NCBI RefSeq assembly: GCF_001807265.1
Contig: NZ_KV788399.1
Location: 1-35,945 of the forward strand
Direction: 5' to 3'
DNA length: 35,945 bases
Origin: Corynebacterium sp. HMSC05H05
GTDB lineage: Bacteria > Actinomycetota > Actinomycetes > Mycobacteriales > Mycobacteriaceae
Under the pieces are notes generated by a model that was given only the letters and a program-made list of their open reading frames with translations, was not told the DNA's origin and searched no databases. This document shows, one piece after another, positions 14,744 through 22,103 of the stretch (position 1 is its first letter; every line of letters begins with the position of its first letter). Made by a program: the position numbers and the translations under genes.

Positions 14744-16782
14744 ACCTCAGCGTGCTGGACGACGACCAGCGTGTGGCGGCGGAAGCACCCCGCGGGCCGG
14801 TGTGCATCCTCGCCGGTGCAGGCACGGGCAAGACTCGCACGATCACCTACCGCATCGCCAACCTCATCGACCGCGGCCAGGTCGCCCCCAACCGCGTGCT
14901 GGCGGTGACGTTTACCAAGCGCGCCGCCGGCGAGATGCGCGACCGGCTTACCGCCATGGGCATCGGCGGGGTGCAGGCGCGCACGTTCCACTCCGCGGCG
15001 ATGCGCCAGCTGCAGTACTTCTGGCCCCAGATCGCAGGCGATCTGCCGTGGCGGGTGCTGGACAACAAGTTCCCCATCGTCGCCCGCGCCACCCGCGCCG
15101 CAGGCCTGGACACGGGCAAGGAAATGGTGCGCGACTTGCTCAGCGAGATCGAGTGGGCGAAGTCCTCCGTCATCGGTCCGGAGGACTACGTGCAGCGCAT
15201 CGCCGATTCCCCGCGAACACCGCCGGCAGACGCGCAGAAGGTCGCCCAGGTCTACCGCTTCTACGAGGAGGCGAAGACCAGCCCGGAAGGCATGCTGATC
15301 GACTATGACGACCTGCTCATCCACGTCGCTGGCGCCCTGGAGAACGCGCCGGCGGTGGCGGAGGAATTCCGCGCGCAGTACCAGTCGTTCGTGGTGGACG
15401 AGTACCAGGACGTCACCCCCTTGCAGCAGCGTGTGCTGGAGGCCTGGCTAGGCACCCGCGACGACCTGACGGTGGTCGGCGACGCCAACCAGACCATTTA
15501 CTCCTTTACCGGCGCGACCCCGGATTACCTGTTGAACTTCTCGCGCACGTACGAGCACGCGACCGTGGTAAAGCTGCAGCGCGACTATCGCTCGACCGTG
15601 GAGATCACGGACCTGGCCAACACCGTCATCGGCAAGGCCACCGGCCGCATCGCCGGCACCCGCCTGGAGCTGCAAGGCATGCGCGGTCACGGCCCGGAGC
15701 CACAGTTCAACGGCTACGACGACGAGCCCGCAGAGGCGCGCGCGGTGGCGCAGAAGGTGCGCAAGTTGCTCAACGACGGCGTGCCCGCCCGCGAGATCGC
15801 CATCTTGTACCGCATCAACGCGCAGTCCGCCGCCTTTGAAGCGGCACTTGCGGACGAGGGGATTGTCTACCAAGTCCGCGGCGGCGAGGGCTTTTTCCAG
15901 CGCGCGGAGATCCGCGAGGCGTTCGCGCAGCTTCTGCGCGCCTCCAAGCGCACGGACCTGCCGGACGATCCGGTGCGCATCGCGCGTGCCGCGCTCGCCC
16001 CGCTGGGCCTGACCCCGGAAGAGCCGGAGGGCGCGAAGGCCCGCGAGCGCTGGCAGTCCTTGAACGCGCTTGTGGATCTGATCGAGGAGATCGTGCGCAC
16101 CCGCGAGGCGTCCACCATGACGGAGGTGCTGGGCTCGCTGCGCCGCCGCGCGGAGGCGAAGCAGCCCCCGGCCGTGGACGGGGTGACCCTGGCCAGCCTG
16201 CACGCCGCGAAGGGCCTGGAGTGGGACGCGGTGTTCTTGGTCGGCCTGGTGGAAAAGACGCTGCCGATCTCGCACGCGCTGAAAGCCGGCGACGAGCAGA
16301 TCGAGGAGGAGCGCCGCCTGTTCTACGTCGGCGTCACCCGTGCGCGCGAGCACCTGCACATGTCGTGGTCGCTGGCGCGCCAGGAGGGCGGGCACAAAAG
16401 CCGCACCCGCTCGCGCTTCTTGGACGGGCTGGTGCCGGATCTGGAGGTGGAAAAATCCCCGCAGCGGCTCAAGCGCGCGAAGCGCTGCCGGGTGTGCGGC
16501 AACCAGCTGGGCACGCCCGCGGAGAAGTCCTTGGGCAGGCACGAGGAATGCGAGCCGAGCTTTGACGAGGCCGTCTACGCCGCGCTGAAGCGCTGGCGCC
16601 TGGACGTCTCGCGCGCCGCTGGCCAGCCGGCGTTCGTGGTGTTCACCGACGCGACGCTGATGTCGATCGCGGAGGCCATGCCTGCAGACGAGCGCGAGCT
16701 GCTCGGCGTCTCCGGCGTGGGTCCGGTGAAGGTGGACAACTATGGCGCCGGGGTGCTCGAAGTGCTGGGGCAGTTCCGCTAG
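14734..16782 (+). CDS. uvrD2: ATP-dependent DNA helicase UvrD2 with zinc motif and HRDC domain
   Basis: A 682-residue SF1A helicase, essential in mycobacteria. Motifs: LAGAGTGKTRT with Lys33, VTFTKRAAGE, VVDEYQDVTP, GDANQTIYSFTGA, LQRDYRS, ASLHAAKGLEWD and RLFYVGVTRARE. A metal-binding segment links motor and HRDC: Cys585, Cys588, His603 and Cys606, that is CxxC-14-HxxC. As I recall it, the mycobacterial enzyme uses four cysteines, so the third ligand here appears changed to His. Residues about 610-682 are an HRDC domain ending L-G-V-S-G-V-G-P-V-K, which helps DNA binding. The ATG is set by AAGGAG at about 14720-14725 and overlaps the nudC stop. It converges on the next gene with only 8 bases between stops. 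Confidence 0.94.
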   Translation: MAIDLSVLDDDQRVAAEAPRGPVCILAGAGTGKTRTITYRIANLIDRGQVAPNRVLAVTFTKRAAGEMRDRLTAMGIGGVQARTFHSAAMRQLQYFWPQIAGDLPWRVLDNKFPIVARATRAAGLDTGKEMVRDLLSEIEWAKSSVIGPEDYVQRIADSPRTPPADAQKVAQVYRFYEEAKTSPEGMLIDYDDLLIHVAGALENAPAVAEEFRAQYQSFVVDEYQDVTPLQQRVLEAWLGTRDDLTVVGDANQTIYSFTGATPDYLLNFSRTYEHATVVKLQRDYRSTVEITDLANTVIGKATGRIAGTRLELQGMRGHGPEPQFNGYDDEPAEARAVAQKVRKLLNDGVPAREIAILYRINAQSAAFEAALADEGIVYQVRGGEGFFQRAEIREAFAQLLRASKRTDLPDDPVRIARAALAPLGLTPEEPEGAKARERWQSLNALVDLIEEIVRTREASTMTEVLGSLRRRAEAKQPPAVDGVTLASLHAAKGLEWDAVFLVGLVEKTLPISHALKAGDEQIEEERRLFYVGVTRAREHLHMSWSLARQEGGHKSRTRSRFLDGLVPDLEVEKSPQRLKRAKRCRVCGNQLGTPAEKSLGRHEECEPSFDEAVYAALKRWRLDVSRAAGQPAFVVFTDATLMSIAEAMPADERELLGVSGVGPVKVDNYGAGVLEVLGQFR

Positions 16783-16790
16783 AAGCATCC

Positions 16791-17633
16791 CTAGAAACAC
16801 ATGGCGCAGTCCGGGTGCGGCGGCAGCGACGCCGTGGATACCGGCGTCGGCGCGAACGGGTCCACCACCGTGAGCAGCCCAGCCTCCGGCTTCGGCGCGG
16901 AGACCCCGGGCGGGTCCGGTAAGCCCGCCAAACGTCGCAGCGACACCGCGGCAAACGCAGCGCCAGCCGCCGCAGCTACAGGGTCTCCCTGCACGCTCAG
17001 CGGCGCGCGCTGCTCCACCACGGGCCAGTTCGGGTCCCGGTCCAAAAGATAGAGGCGCACGCACAACGGGCAGGGGCCGGGGCGGGCGCACACCGGGCCC
17101 ACCACCACGCGCGCGTCCACCTGCGTCACCGGCAGCACCGCGCCCTGGCGCTGACGGGTCAGTGCGGCGAGCTCGCCGAGTAGGGCAGTGGTGTTCACCG
17201 CAGTCACCGGCACCCACGTGTCGCCGCGCAGGAGGAACTTCGACAGCGCCTCGTTGCGCGCTTGCGTGCGCACATCCAACCCGCACTCGCGCAGTCTTGC
17301 GGTCACCGCTGCGGCCAAACACCCGTGGCCGACGAGCAGCACCTCGGGTTTTACAGCCGGGACGAGCACCCGGTAGCTGAGTAGGTCGTCCACCAGGCTG
17401 CGGGCAGCCTCGGCGCCGATGAGCTCGGCGAGCTGCTCCAGCACCCAGCCCAGCCGCCGCGGCCGCATCAGCACGCCCAACAGTGCGGCGACGTCCTTGG
17501 CGTGCTCGGTGGTCACCAAACCTGTACGCGTGGCGTCGGTGCCGAACTGCATGACGTTGTCTGCGCGCAGAAACGGGTGCGCGCCCTGGGCGAGTTTCAC
17601 CCGTGCGTTGTTGTTGATCATCCCTGCATCCAC
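16791..17633 (-). CDS. Cyclodehydratase/ThiF-like protein with RRE-like N-terminus and zinc tetrad (orphan)
   Basis: A 280-residue protein. Residues about 10-92 look like the winged-helix RRE-type domain that binds leader peptides in RiPP and azoline cyclodehydratases. Residues 97-125 (V-L-L-V-G-H-G-C...G-L-D-V) look like the start of a Rossmann E1/ThiF fold. PCPLC (Cys188, Cys191) with R-L-Y-L-L-D-R-D-P-N-W, and the terminal CAMCF (Cys276, Cys279), give the two CxxC pairs of a structural zinc in E1-like proteins. The pattern recalls the TIGR03882-type bacteriocin cyclodehydratase domain, and I believe Rv3196 is the M. tuberculosis relative. No YcaO gene or precursor peptide is seen in the window, so its role is unknown. 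Start: ATG 17631-17633, or the in-frame ATG at 17619-17621 that gives M-I-N-N-N. Divergent from the metallopeptidase gene by 30 bases. Confidence 0.7.
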   Translation of the reverse strand: MDAGMINNNARVKLAQGAHPFLRADNVMQFGTDATRTGLVTTEHAKDVAALLGVLMRPRRLGWVLEQLAELIGAEAARSLVDDLLSYRVLVPAVKPEVLLVGHGCLAAAVTARLRECGLDVRTQARNEALSKFLLRGDTWVPVTAVNTTALLGELAALTRQRQGAVLPVTQVDARVVVGPVCARPGPCPLCVRLYLLDRDPNWPVVEQRAPLSVQGDPVAAAAGAAFAAVSLRRLAGLPDPPGVSAPKPEAGLLTVVDPFAPTPVSTASLPPHPDCAMCF

Positions 17634-17649
17634 CCCCGATGCGGGATCC

Positions 17650-17655
17650 TACAAT
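17650..17655 (+). promoter_or_regulatory. -10 box of a leaderless metallopeptidase transcript
   Basis: TACAAT ends 8 bases before the ATG at 17664, which places transcription start at or next to the start codon. No Shine-Dalgarno is seen before that ATG, as expected of a leaderless mRNA. No clear -35 is visible. Confidence 0.5.
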
Positions 17656-17663
17656 GCATTGCC

Positions 17664-18191
17664 ATGGCTGGCAGGCAAACGCAGAACAATTCGACGCCGT
17701 ACCGCGTGATCCGCTCGGCGCGCAGGACGCGCTCGGTGCAGGCGCGGCTTGTCGGCGGGGTGGCGGAGATCCGCATCCCCGCGCACTTCACTGACGCGCA
17801 GGAGCGCGAGGCGGTCACCGAGATGCTGGCCAAACTCGACCGCAAGACAAAGGCACGCCCGCGTGACGACGATTCCCTGCGCACGCGCGCCGACTCCCTG
17901 AACACGCACGTCCTGGACGGCCAAGCGCGCATCGGTTCAATCCGGTGGGTGTCTAACCAGCGCTCCAGGTGGGGCTCCTGCACGGTTGCTACCGGCGACA
18001 TCCGCATCAGCGACCGGCTCAAGCAGGTGCCGGACTACGTGCTGGACGCGGTGATCGTGCACGAGCTGACGCACACGTTCATCCCGAACCACAGCGCCGA
18101 GTTCTACCAGTGGGCGGACAAGGTACCGTACGCGGAGCGCGCTCGCGGCTACCTGGAGGCCTACCAGCGCTTCGGAAGCTCAGAGACCTAG
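17664..18191 (+). CDS. YgjP/DUF45-type M48-like metallopeptidase
   Basis: A 175-residue predicted zinc metallopeptidase of the YgjP (DUF45, UTP pyrophosphatase-associated) family. It carries the family's RWGSC motif (residues 102-106) and VIVHELTHTFIPNHSAEFYQ (130-149) with His133, Glu134, His137 and a further His143; the family uses the two motif histidines and a downstream His/Asp to bind zinc. It is soluble, with no signal peptide. The ATG at 17664 was chosen because it is adjacent to a TACAAT box; the frame is open further upstream but that overlaps the divergent gene. Its TAG overlaps the stop of the convergent DUF2342 gene (C-T-A-G at 18188-18191). Confidence 0.88.
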   Translation: MAGRQTQNNSTPYRVIRSARRTRSVQARLVGGVAEIRIPAHFTDAQEREAVTEMLAKLDRKTKARPRDDDSLRTRADSLNTHVLDGQARIGSIRWVSNQRSRWGSCTVATGDIRISDRLKQVPDYVLDAVIVHELTHTFIPNHSAEFYQWADKVPYAERARGYLEAYQRFGSSET

Positions 18192-19621
18192 AGCTCGGTG
18201 CCGTCCTCGCGTCCGTCGTCCTTGCCGTCGCCGTCCTCGCGCTTGAGCTCCGGGTTGTCGCGCAGCTCCTGCTCGAGCTTGGCAAATTCGTCGTCGAAGT
18301 CGGTGTCGGGTTGATCGTCGAGAAGCGTGTCGATGAACGCCGCCGGGTTGTCCAAGTGCTCCGCGGTCGGCAGGAGATCCGGGTGGTTCCACACTTGGTC
18401 GCGGCGCTCGGTGCCCACGGCAGTGTCGATGCGGCGCCACAGCTCGGCGGCGTCGCGGGTGCGCGGCGCACCCAGCTCGATGCCCACGATGTTGGCGAAG
18501 GCCTGCTCGGCGGAGCCGCCGGTGGCGCGTCGGCGCGCCCATGCCTCGGCCAGCTGCGGGGTGGACGGGATACGGTCGCCGAGTGCCTCAGCCACCACCA
18601 CGTCGACCCAGCCCTCCACCAGGGCGATGAGCGTCTCCAGGCGGGAGGTGGCGCCGGCGTTGCGGGTGCCCACGCGCGGGGAGAGGTCCTCGCCCTGCAG
18701 GTTCTGCAGCGCCTCCTGGATCTGCTGCGGGTCGCCGCCTTCCAGGTTGAGGTTGCGGGCGACTTCCTCGATGTGGGAGGTGTCGATCTCAAGACCTGCG
18801 GCGTATTCCTCCACGGAGGAGACGACGCGCTCCACCAGCCACGGCACGTGGCGGAACAGACGCTGGCGTGCGGCCTCACGGGCGGCGATGTAGACCATCA
18901 CTTCCTGGCCGGCCAGCTCCAGGCCCTTGGAAATCTCGGCGATGTTTCGCGGCAGCACCGCGGCGGTGCCAGCGGGGGCCACGGGCAGGCCGAAGTCGGT
19001 GCCGGTCAGCGCCTGCTGCGCCAAATCGCCCAGCGCGTGGCCGAGCTTCATGCCGAACTGCATGGCGTTCATCTGGTTCATCATCCCGGCCATCGGGCCC
19101 ATCATCTCCCGGGCCTGCTCCGGCATGGAGTCCAGCTGGGCGCGGTTCATGTGCTCCGCCACCGGGTTGACCAGGCGCTTCCACATGGGCATGGTCTGGT
19201 TCAGCCACTGCTCGGCGTTCCACGCCTGCGCCTGTGCGCCGCTTGCGGGCAGGTCCGTGGCCTCGTCCAGCCACAGCTCCACTAAGCGCAGGGATTCCTC
19301 CGCCGCGCGGGTGTCCGCATCGGAGACCGGGTTTGCACCCGAGATGCGCTGGCGTGCCATGCGCGCGGCCAGCTCGAAGTTCACCGCGTCGCCCGTCGCC
19401 TGGGCGTTCATGGACGAGCCCATGCCGGAGAGCATCTGGCCCAGCTGGTTAAACACGTCGCCTAAGCCGCCTCCGCCGGGCTGGCCCCCGCCGAAGCCGA
19501 ATGCGGCAAACGGGTTGTTCGCGTCGCCGCGGCCGTTTCCGTCGCCGCCCCGATTGTTGCCGTCGCCTTCGCCGTCATCGTTCGAGTCGTTAGGAAAGGA
19601 AAAGCCGAATCCGTTAGTCAT
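18188..19621 (-). CDS. DUF2342 family protein (annotated elsewhere as zinc-dependent metalloprotease)
   Basis: A 477-residue protein. Residues 1-75 are Gly/Asn/Asp-rich and disordered, and include F-A-A-F-G-F-G-G-G-Q-P-G-G-G-G. The body is alpha-helical with W-L-D-E-A-T-D-L-P and the family landmark L-F-R-H-V-P-W-L near 255-262. The C-terminus (about 415-477) is acidic and charged. M. tuberculosis Rv3195 is the likely relative. The family is often named a zinc metalloprotease, but I see no HExxH; the nearest is R-E-A-A-R at 248-252, directly before the landmark. The ATG at 19619-19621 is preceded by TATTCT seven bases upstream on the minus strand, so the mRNA is probably leaderless. It converges on the YgjP-type gene with overlapping stops. 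Confidence 0.82.
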   Translation of the reverse strand: MTNGFGFSFPNDSNDDGEGDGNNRGGDGNGRGDANNPFAAFGFGGGQPGGGGLGDVFNQLGQMLSGMGSSMNAQATGDAVNFELAARMARQRISGANPVSDADTRAAEESLRLVELWLDEATDLPASGAQAQAWNAEQWLNQTMPMWKRLVNPVAEHMNRAQLDSMPEQAREMMGPMAGMMNQMNAMQFGMKLGHALGDLAQQALTGTDFGLPVAPAGTAAVLPRNIAEISKGLELAGQEVMVYIAAREAARQRLFRHVPWLVERVVSSVEEYAAGLEIDTSHIEEVARNLNLEGGDPQQIQEALQNLQGEDLSPRVGTRNAGATSRLETLIALVEGWVDVVVAEALGDRIPSTPQLAEAWARRRATGGSAEQAFANIVGIELGAPRTRDAAELWRRIDTAVGTERRDQVWNHPDLLPTAEHLDNPAAFIDTLLDDQPDTDFDDEFAKLEQELRDNPELKREDGDGKDDGREDGTEL

Positions 19622-19628
19622 GCCAGCC

Positions 19629-19634
19629 AGAATA
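19629..19634 (-). promoter_or_regulatory. -10 box of a leaderless DUF2342 transcript
   Basis: On the minus strand TATTCT ends seven bases before the ATG, putting the expected transcript start at the start codon. There is no Shine-Dalgarno. Confidence 0.45.
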
Positions 19635-19708
19635 CAGTCAGCCCGCGAGTGCATGGGTTCGCTGAGAGCCAGCAACGGTCCAGCAACAGTACTTTGCTCC
19701 TCCTGCGC

Positions 19709-19714
19709 TAGAAT
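19709..19714 (+). promoter_or_regulatory. -10 box of a leaderless PDZ-protease transcript
   Basis: TAGAAT ends eight bases before the ATG at 19723, implying a leaderless mRNA. It lies back to back with the DUF2342 promoter, about 75 bases apart. Confidence 0.5.
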
Positions 19715-19722
19715 CTGCGCCC

Positions 19723-20796
19723 ATGTCCAAAGCACGCGAAGCACGAAACCGGCGGTGGTCGACCCTGGTCTGGGGGTCCATTCCCGTCGTGCTGCTTGCA
19801 GGTGCACTGACCGCGGACCACATCCCGGGCACCGACATCCGCCTGACGGTGCCGTACGCGGCGGAAGGGCCGGGGCCCACCTTTGACACGCTCGGCGAGG
19901 TCGGCGGCGAGCCCGTCGTGGACATCGAGGGTGCGGAGACGCTGGATACCGGCGGCAAGCTGAACATGACCACCGTGTCCGTGCGCACGAACATGACGCT
20001 CGGCCAGGCGCTGGGCCGCTGGATTGCCACGGACGACACCATCGTGCCGGTGGAGCAGATCATGCCGCCGGACTTGGACGAGGACCAGGTGCGCGAATTT
20101 AACCAGCAGGCGTTTGTCGCCTCCGAGGCCTCCGCGACGGTGGCGGCCATGCACTACTTAGAGCGCCCCACCACGGTGGTGGTGCACGACGTGATGGAAG
20201 GCAGCGCCTCCGAGGGGCTGCTGCAGCCCGAGGACCTAATCACCGCGGTTGCCGGCGAAAAGGTGGAAACACCAAAGCAAGTCCAGGATGCCGTGCGCGC
20301 CAAGGCACCCGGCGAGACGATCGAGGTCACCGTCGAGCGCGACGGCGAGGAACGCACCGAGGCGGTGGAGCTGGGGGAGAACCCGCACGAGAAGGGCCAG
20401 CCCATGCTGGGCATTCTCATGACCTCCGAGCCGGCCGGCGGCATCAGTGTGAACTACAACCTCAACGACATCGGCGGGCCGAGCGCCGGCATGATGTTCT
20501 CCCTGGCCGTCATCGACAAGCTCACCCCGGGCGCGCTCAACGGCGGCAAGTTCGTCGCAGGCACCGGCACGATCAACGAGGACGGCGAGGTCGGCCCCAT
20601 CGGCGGCATCACCCACAAGATCCGCGCCGCCGAAGACGATGGCGCCGAGCTGTTTTTGGCGCCCGCCGGCAACTGCGACGCCGTCAAGCGCGTGGACACC
20701 GAACACATGACGGTGGCGAAGGTGGACAACCTCGCCGAGGCCGTCCAGGCGATGGAGGATTTCGCCGCGGGCCGCGATGTGCCCGCCTGCGACTAG
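19723..20796 (+). CDS. Membrane-anchored PDZ / Lon-type (S16) serine protease, YlbL family
   Basis: A 357-residue protease with a basic N-terminus, one membrane anchor at about 14-32, an extracytoplasmic body, a PDZ domain at about 150-220 (V-M-E-G-S-A-S-E-G-L-L-Q) and a Lon-like S16 domain at about 225-345. The Ser-Lys catalytic dyad is visible: Ser254 in G-G-P-S-A-G-M-M-F and Lys299 in G-G-I-T-H-K. Cys320 and Cys356 might form a disulfide. It is the Rv3194c equivalent, and the B. subtilis relative YlbL is linked to degrading a DNA-damage cell-division inhibitor; a similar role here is only possible, though the repair genes nearby make it attractive. Its TAG is directly followed by the stop of the convergent lipoprotein gene, with no base between. 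Confidence 0.92.
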   Translation: MSKAREARNRRWSTLVWGSIPVVLLAGALTADHIPGTDIRLTVPYAAEGPGPTFDTLGEVGGEPVVDIEGAETLDTGGKLNMTTVSVRTNMTLGQALGRWIATDDTIVPVEQIMPPDLDEDQVREFNQQAFVASEASATVAAMHYLERPTTVVVHDVMEGSASEGLLQPEDLITAVAGEKVETPKQVQDAVRAKAPGETIEVTVERDGEERTEAVELGENPHEKGQPMLGILMTSEPAGGISVNYNLNDIGGPSAGMMFSLAVIDKLTPGALNGGKFVAGTGTINEDGEVGPIGGITHKIRAAEDDGAELFLAPAGNCDAVKRVDTEHMTVAKVDNLAEAVQAMEDFAAGRDVPACD

Positions 20797-21498
20797 CTAC
20801 TGCTTGGCCAGCCCCAGGTCGTAGATGCGCTGGCGCGGATCGTCCTGGTCGGTGGAGATCAGCTGCTGCATCACCTGACCGGCTTCGTTGTCCACCACGG
20901 TGATGATCGCGGAGGTGCCGAGTGTGGACCAGCCCACCACGCGGTCGCCGTCGTCCTCCACCACGCGCGAGGAGCGCAGCTCCGTCAAAAGCTGCGTCGT
21001 CGAGGCGGCCTTGGAGTCGGAGTCGAAGAACTGGAACTGGCCGACGCCCTCGCCGGAGCAGTCGAAGGAGCCGCTCAAGCCGCCCGCCGCGCAGTCGTCG
21101 AACTGGTCGAAGAACTCTTCAGGGGCCAAGGTGGCAAAGCGCTCGCGCACTTCCTTCAGCGCGTCAGCCTCCTGCTTCTTTCCGCTTGTCGACGTCGCAT
21201 CCGCCGTGCCCGCAGCAGTCTTCTTCGACGACGATTTCGTGGGCGTGCCAGAGGTGGCCGACGTGGAAGCGGTCTCGCTTCGCGTCGACGTCACCGTCGC
21301 GGTGTCAGTCTCGGTGCTCGCGTCTGTCTGCTCCGGCTCGCTCGGCGGTGTTTCCGTGGAGGTGATCTCCGGCGCGCGGGTATCGGGATCATCGGAGCCG
21401 GAATCGTTGGAGCACGCCGCAAGCGTCAGCGCTGCGGCCGTCGCGGCGGCGACGGCAATGGAACGGGACCAGGCGCGGGAAGTAAACACAACTGTCAT
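20797..21498 (-). CDS. Secreted lipoprotein with Ser/Thr-rich linker, unknown function
   Basis: A 233-residue protein. A signal peptide ends in the lipobox L-A-A-C (Cys29), so it should be lipid-anchored to the outer face of the membrane. Residues 30-115 are a low-complexity Ser/Thr/Glu/Asp/Lys linker, likely spanning the cell-wall zone. Residues about 116-233 form a small domain with Cys141 and Cys151, probably disulfide-bonded, and a mixed alpha/beta pattern (V-V-G-W-S-T-L-G-T-S-A-I-I-T-V-V). I do not recognise the domain. The ATG at 21496-21498 follows the PPA1309 stop after a single base, so both are read from one minus-strand transcript. The stop abuts that of the convergent protease gene. 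Confidence 0.8.
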   Translation of the reverse strand: MTVVFTSRAWSRSIAVAAATAAALTLAACSNDSGSDDPDTRAPEITSTETPPSEPEQTDASTETDTATVTSTRSETASTSATSGTPTKSSSKKTAAGTADATSTSGKKQEADALKEVRERFATLAPEEFFDQFDDCAAGGLSGSFDCSGEGVGQFQFFDSDSKAASTTQLLTELRSSRVVEDDGDRVVGWSTLGTSAIITVVDNEAGQVMQQLISTDQDDPRQRIYDLGLAKQ

Positions 21499-21499
21499 C

Positions 21500-22018
21500 C
21501 TAAACTAGCTCGTCCGGGTCCTGCTCAAGGCCGTAGCGCAGCGCCGCCACCACGCCCGGGGCCACGCCTGGCCCGCCGCGCAGCTCGATGTCGTCCTGTG
21601 CGAACGCGCCACGCTCCTCAAGCTCCTGATCGGTCAGGCGCAGCTGCAACAGCGTCTGCTCGATGTCTTCTTCGCGCAGCACGCCGGAGAACAGGCGCGC
21701 CGGGCGCGGCTCGGCGTCCTCGCCGGCGGAGGCGTCCTTGAACACGATCTCCTGGGCCAGGATCACGCCTTCAACCTCGCGGGGCCAGGCGATGCGGGAG
21801 ACGTACTCGCCCAGTTCCTCGGAGCCGGGCAGGATGTGCTCGGGGAGGTCTTGGACCACCAGTGTTAACGGGGAAGAGTCATCCAGGTGGCCCAGCTCGT
21901 CGACAAGCAATTGCGTCGGTACCAGGCCGAACAAGGTTGGGGGAGCGTCCCACCCCTCCGCGTGGACGAACTCGACGGCCTCCATCATGGCCTTATTTAA
22001 TGCTTGCTGTTCGCGCAC
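21500..22018 (-). CDS. PPA1309 family protein
   Basis: A 172-residue soluble acidic protein of the actinobacterial PPA1309 family, function unknown. Visible features are the family-like N-terminus (A-V-E-F-V-H-A-E-G-W-D-A-P-P-T-L-F-G-L-V-P), the conserved A-W-P-x-E-V-E-G central segment near 77-84, and a D-D-I-E-L-R-G-G-P-G-V-A-P-G region near the end, after which A-L-R-Y-G-L-E-Q-D closes the protein. The start is a GTG at 22016-22018 with GGAGG about seven bases upstream on the minus strand. The lipoprotein gene follows after one base. It is divergent from the UPF0182 gene, with a 17-bp palindrome exactly midway between the two starts. Confidence 0.87.
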   Translation of the reverse strand: MREQQALNKAMMEAVEFVHAEGWDAPPTLFGLVPTQLLVDELGHLDDSSPLTLVVQDLPEHILPGSEELGEYVSRIAWPREVEGVILAQEIVFKDASAGEDAEPRPARLFSGVLREEDIEQTLLQLRLTDQELEERGAFAQDDIELRGGPGVAPGVVAALRYGLEQDPDELV

Positions 22019-22052
22019 GGGAACCCTCCGGGCAAGTTTGACGTTGAATTAT

Positions 22053-22069
22053 TTAAGCTTGAAGCTTAA
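22053..22069. promoter_or_regulatory. 17-bp palindrome, candidate operator between divergent genes
   Basis: TTAAGCTTGAAGCTTAA is a perfect 8-1-8 palindrome. Its centre (22061) is 43 bases from the first base of each flanking start codon (22018 and 22104). Both promoters must lie across or beside it, so a dimeric regulator bound here could control both genes. Which regulator is unknown; the size and symmetry fit MarR- or TetR-type sites. Confidence 0.55.
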
Positions 22070-22103
22070 CTGCGTTGCACACACTAATTCCTAAGGAGCA
22101 GGC

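Noticed and set aside
15448..17322. 624-codon minus-strand frame opposite uvrD2 and running into the ThiF-like gene
   Set aside because: Antisense shadow of uvrD2; its composition is Arg/Ala/Gly/His-rich and it crosses a real gene in another frame.
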